DNA of 19,371 nucleotides. It comes from Candidatus Pacearchaeota archaeon. Its GTDB lineage: Archaea > Nanobdellota > Nanobdellia > Pacearchaeales > GW2011-AR1. Positions within the stretch are counted from its first letter, which is position 1. Each line of letters begins with the position of its first letter. The notes beneath the pieces were generated by a model. The model ran no database searches. It saw only the letters and a program-made list of their open reading frames with translations, and was not told where the DNA came from. The position numbers and the translations under genes are program-made. The stretch lies in the NCBI GenBank assembly GCA_016176815.1, contig JACOWL010000031.1, positions 1 through 19,371 on the forward strand, read 5' to 3'. This document shows, piece after piece, positions 5,122 through 11,950 of the stretch.

Positions 5122-5728
5122 GGGAAGAATGAAATCAAGAGAGGGCAAGGTCGTTGATGCGGACGATTTAATTGAAGAAATTCAGAATCTTGCAAAAAAA
5201 GAATTAATGTCAAGGAGCAAGTTTTCAGAGCGGGAGCTGGAATCAAGAAGTTTGAAAATTGCTTTGGCGTCTATAAAATATTTTCTTCTTAAAACAGATA
5301 TAAATAAAGATATGCTTTTTAATCCTGAAGAATCAATCAGGTTTGACGGCGATACCGGCCCGTATATTCAGTATTCTTATGCGCGCGCAAATTCTATTTT
5401 AAAAAAATCAAAAGATAAATATAATTCAAATAACCTAAAGGTTACAAGTAATTTTAAAATTAAAACTCTTCACCCTGCAGAAATAGAATTAATAAAAAAA
5501 CTTTCCCAGTTTAAAGAAGTTGTTTTAAAATCCTGCGAATCTCTTAATCCGTCTTTAATTGCCCATTATTCTTATGAATTAGCCCAGCTTTTCAATGAAT
5601 TTTATCATTCCTGCCCTGTTGTTGATTCAAAAGAAGAAGAATTTAGATTAGCTCTTGTTAAATCATTTATGCAAGTTTTAAAAAATTCTGTTTGGCTTTT
5701 AGGAATAGATATTTTGGAGGAGATGTGA
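5105..5728 (+). CDS. argS: Arginyl-tRNA synthetase, C-terminal part (frameshifted remainder)
   Basis: Carries the rest of ArgS. Homology begins upstream of this ATG at about 5072, with FADKIKHLSYGM, so the ATG at 5105 is only the first available start and is unlikely to be used. MKSREGK is the family counterpart of KMSKS. The anticodon-binding alpha-helical DALR-type domain follows, including GDTGPYIQYSYARA (a highly conserved ArgS phrase) and the C-terminal helices ending in a normal-looking LLGIDILEEM. With the N-terminal part the total is about 510 residues, shorter than I expect for the family by about the length of the missing block. The gene ends 69 bases before the next gene. Confidence 0.85.
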   Translation: MVVLPEGRMKSREGKVVDADDLIEEIQNLAKKELMSRSKFSERELESRSLKIALASIKYFLLKTDINKDMLFNPEESIRFDGDTGPYIQYSYARANSILKKSKDKYNSNNLKVTSNFKIKTLHPAEIELIKKLSQFKEVVLKSCESLNPSLIAHYSYELAQLFNEFYHSCPVVDSKEEEFRLALVKSFMQVLKNSVWLLGIDILEEM

Positions 5729-5784
5729 AAGCCAAAAACTATTTAAATCACATTTTATTATATATAATATAAAATATATAATCT

Positions 5785-5794
5785 GAAAGGAGGT
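5785..5794 (+). promoter_or_regulatory. Strong Shine-Dalgarno site
   Basis: GAAAGGAGGT precedes ATG 5798 with a 3-base gap. It is a near-perfect anti-16S match and stands out, because neighbouring genes look leaderless. The A/T run at 5757-5780 supplies the TATA box. Confidence 0.7.
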
Positions 5795-5797
5795 AAA

Positions 5798-6136
5798 ATG
5801 GCAAAAACAAGAGGAGTGGATGTTGTAGGAAAGTGGGCTTTTCTTATTGGTGTAATTCTTGCAGTAGTCCTTGGATTATTTGATCCCGTTTTAGGAAACT
5901 GGGCAATAGTTCTTGTAATTATTGGACTTATTGTAGGGTTGCTTAATGTTACTGATAAAGAAGTTGCGCCTTTCTTAATGTCTGGAGCAGTGTTAATAAT
6001 TGCGAGCGCTCTCGGCGGCAGTTTAATGAGTGATATGCCTTATGTCGGAGCAGTTCTTGACGCATTGCTTGCAGTATTCGTGCCGGCTACAGTTATTGTA
6101 GCAATAAAAAACGTTTTTAGTTTAGCGCGAAATTAA
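5798..6136 (+). CDS. Small integral membrane protein, 112 aa
   Basis: No named family recognised. It has three or four hydrophobic segments at about 12-28, 32-50, 57-75 and 84-105, with short connecting loops and almost no soluble part. The N-terminus is basic (MAKTRGVDVVGK), suggesting it stays inside the cell. The composition is glycine-, valine- and isoleucine-rich. GC content and codon use look slightly higher than in flanking genes, which together with the strong ribosome-binding site suggests high expression. It stands alone between argS and two tandem R2 elements. A structural or channel-like membrane role is possible, but nothing in the sequence shows one. Confidence 0.75.
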   Translation: MAKTRGVDVVGKWAFLIGVILAVVLGLFDPVLGNWAIVLVIIGLIVGLLNVTDKEVAPFLMSGAVLIIASALGGSLMSDMPYVGAVLDALLAVFVPATVIVAIKNVFSLARN

Positions 6137-6149
6137 AGAAAAAAAACCT

Positions 6150-6202
6150 GCTCGAGTTTTACTTTTGAAATGAAACTAAAAATAGTCAAAAGCAAAACTC
6201 TC
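6150..6202 (-). repeat. Palindromic element R2, copy b
   Basis: 53 bases nearly identical to R2 copy a (a few substitutions, including C to T in the left stem and C to T before CAAAAG). It starts 14 bases after the stop codon of the membrane-protein gene. A single base separates it from copy c. Confidence 0.75.
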
Positions 6203-6203
6203 T

Positions 6204-6256
6204 ACTCGAGCTTTACTTTTGAAATAAAACTAAAAATAGCCAAAAGCAAAACTCTC
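6204..6256 (-). repeat. Palindromic element R2, copy c
   Basis: 53 bases, same orientation as copy b, directly after it. It differs from copy a by one base by hand. A GC-richer GGCTTCGCAG follows at its right edge. Confidence 0.75.
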
Positions 6257-6344
6257 GGCTTCGCAGAAATTAAAAAAATGTTGTGTGGGAAAATTTTAGA
6301 AGTTGGGTTAATTGTCTAAATAATAATTAAGCTGTTTCATTAAT

Positions 6345-7034
6345 CTATTTAGCTTTTAATAATCCTTCACACATAATGTAGTTTTCATTTGAAGATTTGT
6401 CGAACATAAACATTTTCATGTTTAGTACATATTTTTTTGTAATTTTTCTTTCACCAATATCTTGATAATTAATCTTTAGTTTTAGTTTTGGAATCATATT
6501 AATATATTTTGAGAAATTTTCTGAAGAGGATTGGAGTGATAAAAAGACCATTATTGAAAATAGCTGTTGATAAGAATAAGGCAAACTAATCTTCATATCT
6601 TCATTATTTTTTAGAAAGTTATCAAAATAAGCAAGACATTTTAAATTGATTAGAGATTTGAGTTTATTTCCTTCTAATTTTATCCAGGCATCTTCTTTTT
6701 TTAAATTAAATAAATTCCTTGTATCCAACTCTCTAATTAGTCTAACAAATTTATCTACGTCATAAGAATATCCTAAATTGATATTTTTTGCTATGCCAAA
6801 ACCAACATTTGTGATTGACAATAAGAAGTTAGAAGATGAAGGGATATTAAATTCCCAAGAGAATTTTAAATCCTTTTTTTTCCTGATTTTAAAAGCATGG
6901 TTTTTAATTAATAACTCAGGCATATACATGCTTTTTCTCTGATTTCTCATCTCAAATAAAGTCCAGAGGAGAATTAAACTAACTACGACATTGACAATTA
7001 GTGATATTGTTTGGATATTATTTTGATTAATCAT
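6345..7034 (-). CDS. Membrane-anchored hypothetical protein, 229 aa
   Basis: No named family. One N-terminal membrane helix (about residues 8-26, INVVVSLILLWTLF region) is followed by a basic stop-transfer stretch. The soluble part is predicted to be rich in beta strands. The phrase FLLSITNVGFGIAKNI (about 70-85) resembles a motif seen in many short uncharacterised anchored proteins of bacteria and archaea. No catalytic motif was seen. A TATA box about 26 bases upstream (7055-7065) supports the ATG at 7034. It is flanked by palindromic repeats on one side and the TrmB gene on the other, and more Ser- and Asn-rich than the core genes, so it may be accessory. Confidence 0.7.
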   Translation of the reverse strand: MINQNNIQTISLIVNVVVSLILLWTLFEMRNQRKSMYMPELLIKNHAFKIRKKKDLKFSWEFNIPSSSNFLLSITNVGFGIAKNINLGYSYDVDKFVRLIRELDTRNLFNLKKEDAWIKLEGNKLKSLINLKCLAYFDNFLKNNEDMKISLPYSYQQLFSIMVFLSLQSSSENFSKYINMIPKLKLKINYQDIGERKITKKYVLNMKMFMFDKSSNENYIMCEGLLKAK

Positions 7035-7054
7035 GCATATTAAAAATAATTAAG

Positions 7055-7065
7055 AGTATATATTA
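7055..7065 (-). promoter_or_regulatory. TATA box of the 229-aa gene
   Basis: AATATATACTC on the minus strand is centred about 26 bases upstream of the ATG at 7034, as for a leaderless transcript. Confidence 0.55.
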
Positions 7066-7099
7066 TTTTTGGAAAATCAAATAAAAATCCTACACAGAT

Positions 7100-7903
7100 T
7101 TAAACCTTTTTCATTTCTTTCCAGGCAAGTTCAAACATCTGCTCCAATGCTTGCGAGAAAAATTCTGTATTTATCCAAACTCCAATATCATAATTCGGAT
7201 GGAATTTCTCGTCGTCAAGAAGCATAAACATTATCTGGGTTGAATCAATAATTATAAATCTTGCTTTTATTTCCTGCAAATCCTTTACTTCAGCGACGCT
7301 CTTTAAGTCTTTTGCAACTTTTATATTATTTTTGTTAATCGGAGCGGCAATTCTTATTTTAACTCCTCTTTTCCTGCATTTTTCTAAAGCAGGCATCAAC
7401 GCTTCAAATTTTCTGTTTAATCCTTCTGCTGTTGTTACAATTGTAATTGTTTTTTCAGCGTCTCTAAGCATCATATCAAGATGATTGTAAAGATTTTGTC
7501 TTCCTCTTAAACTTCCTGACAAATCAGAAGGCTCAACAAATTTAATTCCTTTAGTGAACAATTCAGTTAATTCAGTAAGAACTTCGTCGCCTTTTAAAGT
7601 TTCTAATCTTTTTGTTCTTTCCTGCGTGTATTTAACTAAATTTTTCTTGACTCTTTCAACAACTTCTTCAGGCTTTAAAGCCACGAATTTAATTGGTTTG
7701 CCGAGTTTCATAACAATGAATCCTTTCTTTTCCAGACTCTCTAAAATATCATAAGTTCTTGATCTTGGAACATCTGAAATATTGCTTAATTCTCCGGCGG
7801 TAGAAGTTCCCCGAGAGAGAAGCGCAGTCCAGACTTTAACTTCATAAAGGTTCAAATCAAAGATTTTTCTCAGTCTGCTTAAAAATTCGTCTCGTACAAT
7901 CAT
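7100..7903 (-). CDS. TrmB-family transcriptional regulator
   Basis: A 267-aa archaeal regulator. Residues about 8-75 form the TrmB winged helix: a helix starting LNLYEVKVWTALLSRG, recognition-helix region VPRSRTYDILESLEKKGFI, and a basic wing. A coiled-coil linker (about 80-115) probably mediates dimerisation. The C-terminal half (about 130-265) is the phospholipase-D-like domain of TrmB proteins (phrases such as TITIVTTAEGL and RFIIIDSTQIMFML). It lacks a visible HKD catalytic motif, so it most likely senses a ligand. Founding members control sugar uptake and central metabolism; the targets here are unknown. No obvious operator or co-transcribed transporter is nearby. An AT-rich stretch at 7934-7955 could hold the promoter. 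Confidence 0.9.
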   Translation of the reverse strand: MIVRDEFLSRLRKIFDLNLYEVKVWTALLSRGTSTAGELSNISDVPRSRTYDILESLEKKGFIVMKLGKPIKFVALKPEEVVERVKKNLVKYTQERTKRLETLKGDEVLTELTELFTKGIKFVEPSDLSGSLRGRQNLYNHLDMMLRDAEKTITIVTTAEGLNRKFEALMPALEKCRKRGVKIRIAAPINKNNIKVAKDLKSVAEVKDLQEIKARFIIIDSTQIMFMLLDDEKFHPNYDIGVWINTEFFSQALEQMFELAWKEMKKV

Positions 7904-7933
7904 TTTGTTTAATATATTGCCTCTTTTTTTCTT

Positions 7934-7955
7934 TTTAAAGTTTATTATATTTAAA
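7934..7955 (-). promoter_or_regulatory. Possible promoter of the TrmB gene
   Basis: TTTAAATATAATAAAC on the minus strand gives a TATA box about 45 bases before the ATG, implying a short leader with a weak GAGG near 7920. No clear inverted-repeat operator was seen. Confidence 0.35.
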
Positions 7956-7989
7956 GAGTGAATTCAAAGGATTACCTATTAGTAGTGTT

Positions 7990-9687
7990 TTAGCGTTTTA
8001 TATCGGTAATTTCTATCATTCCTCTCTTTTCTTTAATTTTAAATTCAGTATTCTTTTTAAACCTTTCCCCATTTTGTTTTTTTCCTGAAAACGAATTTGT
8101 CAAAAAACTTCCTGTTTTTTGTTCGTCTTTAATTTGACTTTTTCCTGAAGGCAAATTTGTCAAAAAATTTCCCGCTTTTTGTTCCTTTTTAACTTCTTTA
8201 TCTGTTGCAATAATTATTTTTTTGGAATTTGTTCTTTCCTTGATAAATTCCGCATTTTTTTCCAGAATCTTTTTTAGTTCATCGTCGGTAATTATTTGCA
8301 GATTAATCCATTCGCTTTTTTCAAGACCGAGTTCTTTTCTAAATGCCTGGATTTTTCTTGAAATTTCTCTTGCATATCCTTCTGCTTCAAGCTCGGGAGT
8401 TGTTTTTGCATCTAATTCAACAGAAAATTCTTCACCTTCTTTAATTTCAATTTTTTTTACATTTAATTGTTTTTTTATTATTTCTAATAATTCCTTAGTT
8501 TGGCTTTTTCCTGAAGACAAACTTGTCAAAAAATTTCCTGTTTTTTGTTCGTTTTCTTTTTTTAATTTCAAGTCTTTTTTTAATTTAATTATTGCTTTTG
8601 CAAGAGGCCATTTCAGGCCGATTTGGAGTTTGTCTCTTGTTTTTAATCCGGAGGAAATAATTTCCCTGACGCTTTCCATACTCTCTAATAATTTTTTTCC
8701 GGAGCTTTTTAATTTAAATTTTGGATATTCTTCCAAATGAACCGAATTTTTATTTTCATTCAAACTTTGATAAATCTTTTCTGAAATAAAAGGCAGTATT
8801 GGCGAAATTATTTTTGAAAAATTATCCAGAACAAATCTTAAAGTTTCTTTGGCTTCTTTTTCTTCGGAAATTCTCTCTCTGTTAATTCTTAAATACCACG
8901 TAGATAAATCTTCAACAAAATCTTTTATTTCCACGCAGGCTTTTATTGTGTTGTATTCCTCTAAATATTTTTTTGTTTTTTCTCCCAATTCATTTAATCT
9001 GAATAAAATCCATTGATCTGTTAATTCATTGCTCGGTTTAGTTTGTTTTCCCAAGCTTTTTATTTCATCATTTTTGCAGCTTTCATAAAAATTCAGGCTG
9101 TTATAAATTAATAAAATTGTTTTTTTGTACACTTCTTCCACGCTTTTATCTGAAAAATTAATATCATCTGAGTTCATAACGGGGCTCGCCATCAGATAAA
9201 ATCTTAAAGCATCAACTCCGTATTTATTTATTAAAATCATCGGGTCTGTAAAATTATTCTTGCTTTTGCTCATTTTTTCTCCGTCTTCAGCTAAAATAGT
9301 CCCGGTTGTTACAACATTTTCAAACGGGATTTCTTCAAATAATATCGTTGATAAAACCATCATGTAATAAAACCAGGCTCTGACCTGGGCAATATATTCC
9401 GCAACAAACTGCGATGGAAAATTATCTTCAAAGAATTTTTTATTTTCAAATGGGTAGTGGAACTGCGCAAAGGTCATTGCTCCTGATTCAAACCAGCAGT
9501 CTAAAACTTCCGGAATTCTCCTGAATTCTTTACCATTTTTTTCCAAGATTATTTCATCCAAAAAATCTTTATGCAAATTTATTTTTCCCCCAATATTTTT
9601 TGCATATTTTTTTAATTCTTCAATGCTTCCTATAATTAATTTTTCAGTATCTATTTCTGGAAATATTCCAGTCCGGAGCGGTTTCAA
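7990..9687 (-). CDS. ileS: Isoleucyl-tRNA synthetase, C-terminal part (frameshifted remainder, carries three R1 inserts)
   Basis: Completes the catalytic domain and carries the anticodon-binding domain of IleRS. Recognisable are the conserved IIGSIEELKKY, DCWFESGAM, AWFYYMMVLS and the KMSKS loop in EDGEKMSKSKNN, then the helical anticodon domain and the C-terminal junction region. The true reading joins the upstream part near 9650; the TTG at 9687 is only a nominal start. Three 20-residue inserts built on EQKTGNFLT and SGKSQ interrupt the protein. One lies in a linker near residues 378-398 of this part. Two lie back to back near the C-terminus (about 500-539). Each corresponds exactly to one 60-bp R1 element. 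Downstream, TrmB begins 87 bases away on the same strand. Confidence 0.88.
   Translation of the reverse strand: MKPLRTGIFPEIDTEKLIIGSIEELKKYAKNIGGKINLHKDFLDEIILEKNGKEFRRIPEVLDCWFESGAMTFAQFHYPFENKKFFEDNFPSQFVAEYIAQVRAWFYYMMVLSTILFEEIPFENVVTTGTILAEDGEKMSKSKNNFTDPMILINKYGVDALRFYLMASPVMNSDDINFSDKSVEEVYKKTILLIYNSLNFYESCKNDEIKSLGKQTKPSNELTDQWILFRLNELGEKTKKYLEEYNTIKACVEIKDFVEDLSTWYLRINRERISEEKEAKETLRFVLDNFSKIISPILPFISEKIYQSLNENKNSVHLEEYPKFKLKSSGKKLLESMESVREIISSGLKTRDKLQIGLKWPLAKAIIKLKKDLKLKKENEQKTGNFLTSLSSGKSQTKELLEIIKKQLNVKKIEIKEGEEFSVELDAKTTPELEAEGYAREISRKIQAFRKELGLEKSEWINLQIITDDELKKILEKNAEFIKERTNSKKIIIATDKEVKKEQKAGNFLTNLPSGKSQIKDEQKTGSFLTNSFSGKKQNGERFKKNTEFKIKEKRGMIEITDIKR
8071..8130 (-). repeat. 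Palindromic element R1, copy A (in frame in ileS)
   Basis: A 60-bp unit, tandem with copy B at an exact 60-base period and read in the same frame. It encodes KDEQKTGSFLTNSFSGKKQN. The hairpin core on the coding strand is CAAAAAA, loop CAGGAAG, TTTTTTG. By hand, A and B share 49 of 60 bases, and A and C 51 of 60. Confidence 0.85.
8131..8190 (-). repeat. Palindromic element R1, copy B (in frame in ileS)
   Basis: A 60-bp unit directly upstream (in coding sense) of copy A. It encodes a peptide containing EQKAGNFLTNLPSGKSQI. It shares 52 of 60 bases with copy C by hand. The stem includes a G-T wobble at the loop-proximal pair. Confidence 0.85.
8497..8556 (-). repeat. Palindromic element R1, copy C (in frame in ileS)
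   Basis: An isolated 60-bp unit about 300 bases before copy B in coding sense, in the same frame. It encodes ENEQKTGNFLTSLSSGKSQT. It falls between two segments that are normally close together in IleRS, so it probably extends a surface loop. Confidence 0.85.
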
Positions 9688-11008
9688 TTGTGTATTTTAC
9701 TCTTCCTTCTTTTAAAAATTCAGGATGCCAGTTTATTTTTTGGCTTATTTTTAATAATTTTGGCTTGATTTTTTGAATGTCTACAAACCAGGCAGGAATA
9801 GCGCGGTATAAAAGTTTTGTTTCACATCTATAGCAAAAAGGGTATTCATGTTCAATTTTTTTAATTAAAACTATTTTTCCTGATTTTTTTAAAAATTCTA
9901 TTATTTCTTTATTTGAATCGTGGACGAATTTTCCTTGGAAATCTTTAACTTCCTTGGTAAATTTTCCTTTATCATCCACCGGCTGCGCCATTTCAATTTT
10001 ATATTTTTTGCAAATTGCATAATCATCTTCGCCAAAAGCAGGGGCAGTATGAACAATTCCGGTGCCGTCTTCAGCAGTTACAAAATTTCCCAAGAGAAAT
10101 TTAAATGAATTTTTATTATTTTTAAAATAGTCAAATAAGGGCTCATATTCTTTTCCTTCTAATTTTCTTCCTTTAATCTCTTCCAAGATCTCATACTCCT
10201 CGGGATTTTTAAAAAAATTATTAATTAATTTTTTTGCCAATAAATAAACATTTTTATCCGATTTATCTCTTAAATAAACATATTCTAAATCAGGATTAAC
10301 TGTTAAAGCCAGATTTGAAGGCAGCGTCCACGGAGTTGTTGTCCATGCTAAAGCATAAACATTATTATTGAATTTTTTTTCAGGTTTTAATTTAAATTTT
10401 ACAACAATAGAATCTTCTTTTATATTCTTATAAGAATTATCCATTGCAATTTCAGCTTTTGCCAGAGGAGTTGAACATCTCGGGCAGTACATTAATATTT
10501 TTTCTCCCTCGTAAATATATCCTTTTTCCCAAAGCTGTTTAAACGCCCACCAGACACTTTCAATATATTCGTTGTCCATTGTTTTATAAGAATTTTCCAT
10601 ATCCACCCATCTTCCGATTCTTTTTACAACTTCTTTCCAGGCGCCGGCATATTCCAGAACTTTGCTTCTGCAGTAATCGTTAAATTTTTTTATGCCCATT
10701 TTTTCAATTTCATCTCTTGAATTTATTCCTAATCCTTTTTCTGCAATATTTTCTATTGGCAGTCCATGACAATCCCATCCCCAGATTCTTCTGACATAAC
10801 GGCCTTTCATTGTCCAAAATCTTCCATAAACATCTTTTGTTACAGAACCTAAAATGTGTCCGTAGTGGGGCATTCCCGTCGCAAATGGAGGTCCGTCATA
10901 GAATATGTAAGGTTTTTTTTCTTTATTTTTTTCCAGCGATTTTTCAAAAATTTTATTTTTTTCCCAGAATTCCAAAATTTCTTTTTCTATTTTTTGCGGT
11001 TCGTACAT
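9644..11008 (-). CDS. ileS: Isoleucyl-tRNA synthetase, N-terminal part (gene broken by deletion and frameshift)
   Basis: Charges tRNA-Ile and edits valine. This part holds the N-terminal catalytic half with YDGPPFATGMPHYGH (HIGH-type site), GWDCHGLPIE, the zinc-type CPRCSTPL, and the CP1 editing domain with AWTTTPWTLPSN and GTGIVHTAPAFGEDDY. It then returns to the catalytic core and reads APDWNISRNRY. A TGA follows where the family has the Trp of SRNRYWG. The next roughly 12 family residues (WGTPxPIW block) are missing, and homology resumes in another frame at TEKLIIGSIEEL. I chose ATG 11008 (MYEPQKIEKEILEFWEKNK) over the GTG at 11044, which overlaps the upstream gene. DedA ends 25 bases before this start, so the two are probably co-transcribed. 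Confidence 0.9.
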   Translation of the reverse strand: MYEPQKIEKEILEFWEKNKIFEKSLEKNKEKKPYIFYDGPPFATGMPHYGHILGSVTKDVYGRFWTMKGRYVRRIWGWDCHGLPIENIAEKGLGINSRDEIEKMGIKKFNDYCRSKVLEYAGAWKEVVKRIGRWVDMENSYKTMDNEYIESVWWAFKQLWEKGYIYEGEKILMYCPRCSTPLAKAEIAMDNSYKNIKEDSIVVKFKLKPEKKFNNNVYALAWTTTPWTLPSNLALTVNPDLEYVYLRDKSDKNVYLLAKKLINNFFKNPEEYEILEEIKGRKLEGKEYEPLFDYFKNNKNSFKFLLGNFVTAEDGTGIVHTAPAFGEDDYAICKKYKIEMAQPVDDKGKFTKEVKDFQGKFVHDSNKEIIEFLKKSGKIVLIKKIEHEYPFCYRCETKLLYRAIPAWFVDIQKIKPKLLKISQKINWHPEFLKEGRVKYTIETAPDWNISRNRY

Positions 11009-11033
11009 GTTCTTATTAAAATAAATGTTGTTT

Positions 11034-11615
11034 TTAAAACCCACCTAAATAAACCAAATAACCAAGTAAAACAAAGCTGATTATTCTGGGAATAATTCCG
11101 AAAAGCCACATTTTTTTTCTTGACATTTGCAAAGCCCCGAATACTAAAGGAAAATAGGGCAGAGGAGTAAAAGCGGATACAAATACAACCCACTTTCCGT
11201 ATTTATTCCAAAAATTTGTAATTTTTATTAATTTTTTTGGCTCAAACAAAGAACAGACAAATTTCCAGCCGAATTTTTTCCCAAGTTCAAAAGCAAGGAG
11301 AGTGCTTATTAAAGAAGCAAAGACAGCGATGATTACTGCTTCAGAAAAATTTATCCCGGAAATTATTGAAACAACTAAAGGAAAATGAGAGCTTAGCATT
11401 TGGGGAATAAATTCAAGAAAAAAAATACTTAAAAACATCAAAATTTTTCCGGAAGTTAAAATTCCTTCAGTTATTTTTTCTTTATAAAACCCATAAAATA
11501 AAAGACTGACAATGCTTATTGCAGCAATAATAATTGAAACAAGAATTCCAATAATTTCAATTTTTCTTTTTAGTTTAGGATTGTAGTGTTGAATTTCTAT
11601 TTCATTGACTTCCAT
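11034..11615 (-). CDS. DedA/VTT-domain (SNARE-associated) membrane protein
   Basis: A 193-aa integral membrane protein of the DedA/TVP38 type (VTT domain). Bacterial and eukaryotic members move or scramble lipids, and some bacterial ones recycle undecaprenyl phosphate. Hydrophobic segments lie at about 18-42, 55-75, 78-110, 140-160 and 168-190. The VTT core shows the re-entrant FIPQMLSSHFPLVVSIISG stretch and YGKWVVFVSAFTPLPYFPLVFGA, with the conserved G and P positions. The conserved Arg usually seen before the second P is replaced here by FTPLP. A TATA box about 26 bases upstream (11637-11646) marks a leaderless start. It lies just upstream of ileS and is likely in the same transcript; a functional link is not evident. 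Confidence 0.85.
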   Translation of the reverse strand: MEVNEIEIQHYNPKLKRKIEIIGILVSIIIAAISIVSLLFYGFYKEKITEGILTSGKILMFLSIFFLEFIPQMLSSHFPLVVSIISGINFSEAVIIAVFASLISTLLAFELGKKFGWKFVCSLFEPKKLIKITNFWNKYGKWVVFVSAFTPLPYFPLVFGALQMSRKKMWLFGIIPRIISFVLLGYLVYLGGF

Positions 11616-11950
11616 ATAATAATTATGCCCTCTACATTTTTAAAAGTTGTTTATTATAAGATCTGTTAAAATCTTTTTTTTAAGTTTTTGGATTTAGAAA
11701 TTGCTCACTTCTGCTCCCGACCCCGCTCGTCAATTTTTATTTTTCGCTATCGCATATTTGTTACTCGCGAAGTCGCTCGGTTCGGATTTATTTGCTCCGA
11801 AATTGGCTCTGCCAAATTTCTCCTCTAAGAAGATTGCCGTGTTGGGAAAGATTTGAGAAATAATAATTTAACAAATAAAAAAAGCTGTTCTGACAATTTT
11901 TCTTAATATTGTGAGCTCTTTGAGCGAACGTTTTGAATTAAAAAAAAGTT
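11616..11950. other. Inverted-repeat-rich intergenic spacer
   Basis: No gene is supported in 335 bases between rpo1 and the DedA gene. The first 35 bases hold the DedA promoter. Then AAGAT/ATCTT forms a short hairpin before a T8 run (11658-11682 region). From 11698 to about 11830 the sequence is richer in GC than its surroundings and full of GCTC/CGAG words. It holds two clear hairpins: TTCGGA/TCCGAA at 11781-11801 and AAATTGGC/GCCAAATTT at 11800-11819. Parts resemble 1156-1190. The rest is AT-rich with no feature seen. Confidence 0.6.
11637..11646 (-). promoter_or_regulatory. TATA box of the DedA-ileS transcript
   Basis: CTTTTAAAAA on the minus strand is centred about 26 bases before the ATG at 11615. 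Confidence 0.5.

Noticed and set aside
9644..9646. TGA at the conserved Trp of ileS as evidence for TGA=Trp recoding
   Set aside because: Reading on in that frame gives no homology and another TGA eight codons later. The conserved residues after the Trp are missing from the DNA, and TGA serves as the normal stop of prs and argS.
11658..11682. Hairpin plus T-run as a rho-independent-like terminator on the plus strand
   Set aside because: No plus-strand gene ends near it; the pattern is common in AT-rich spacers and archaeal termination does not need it.
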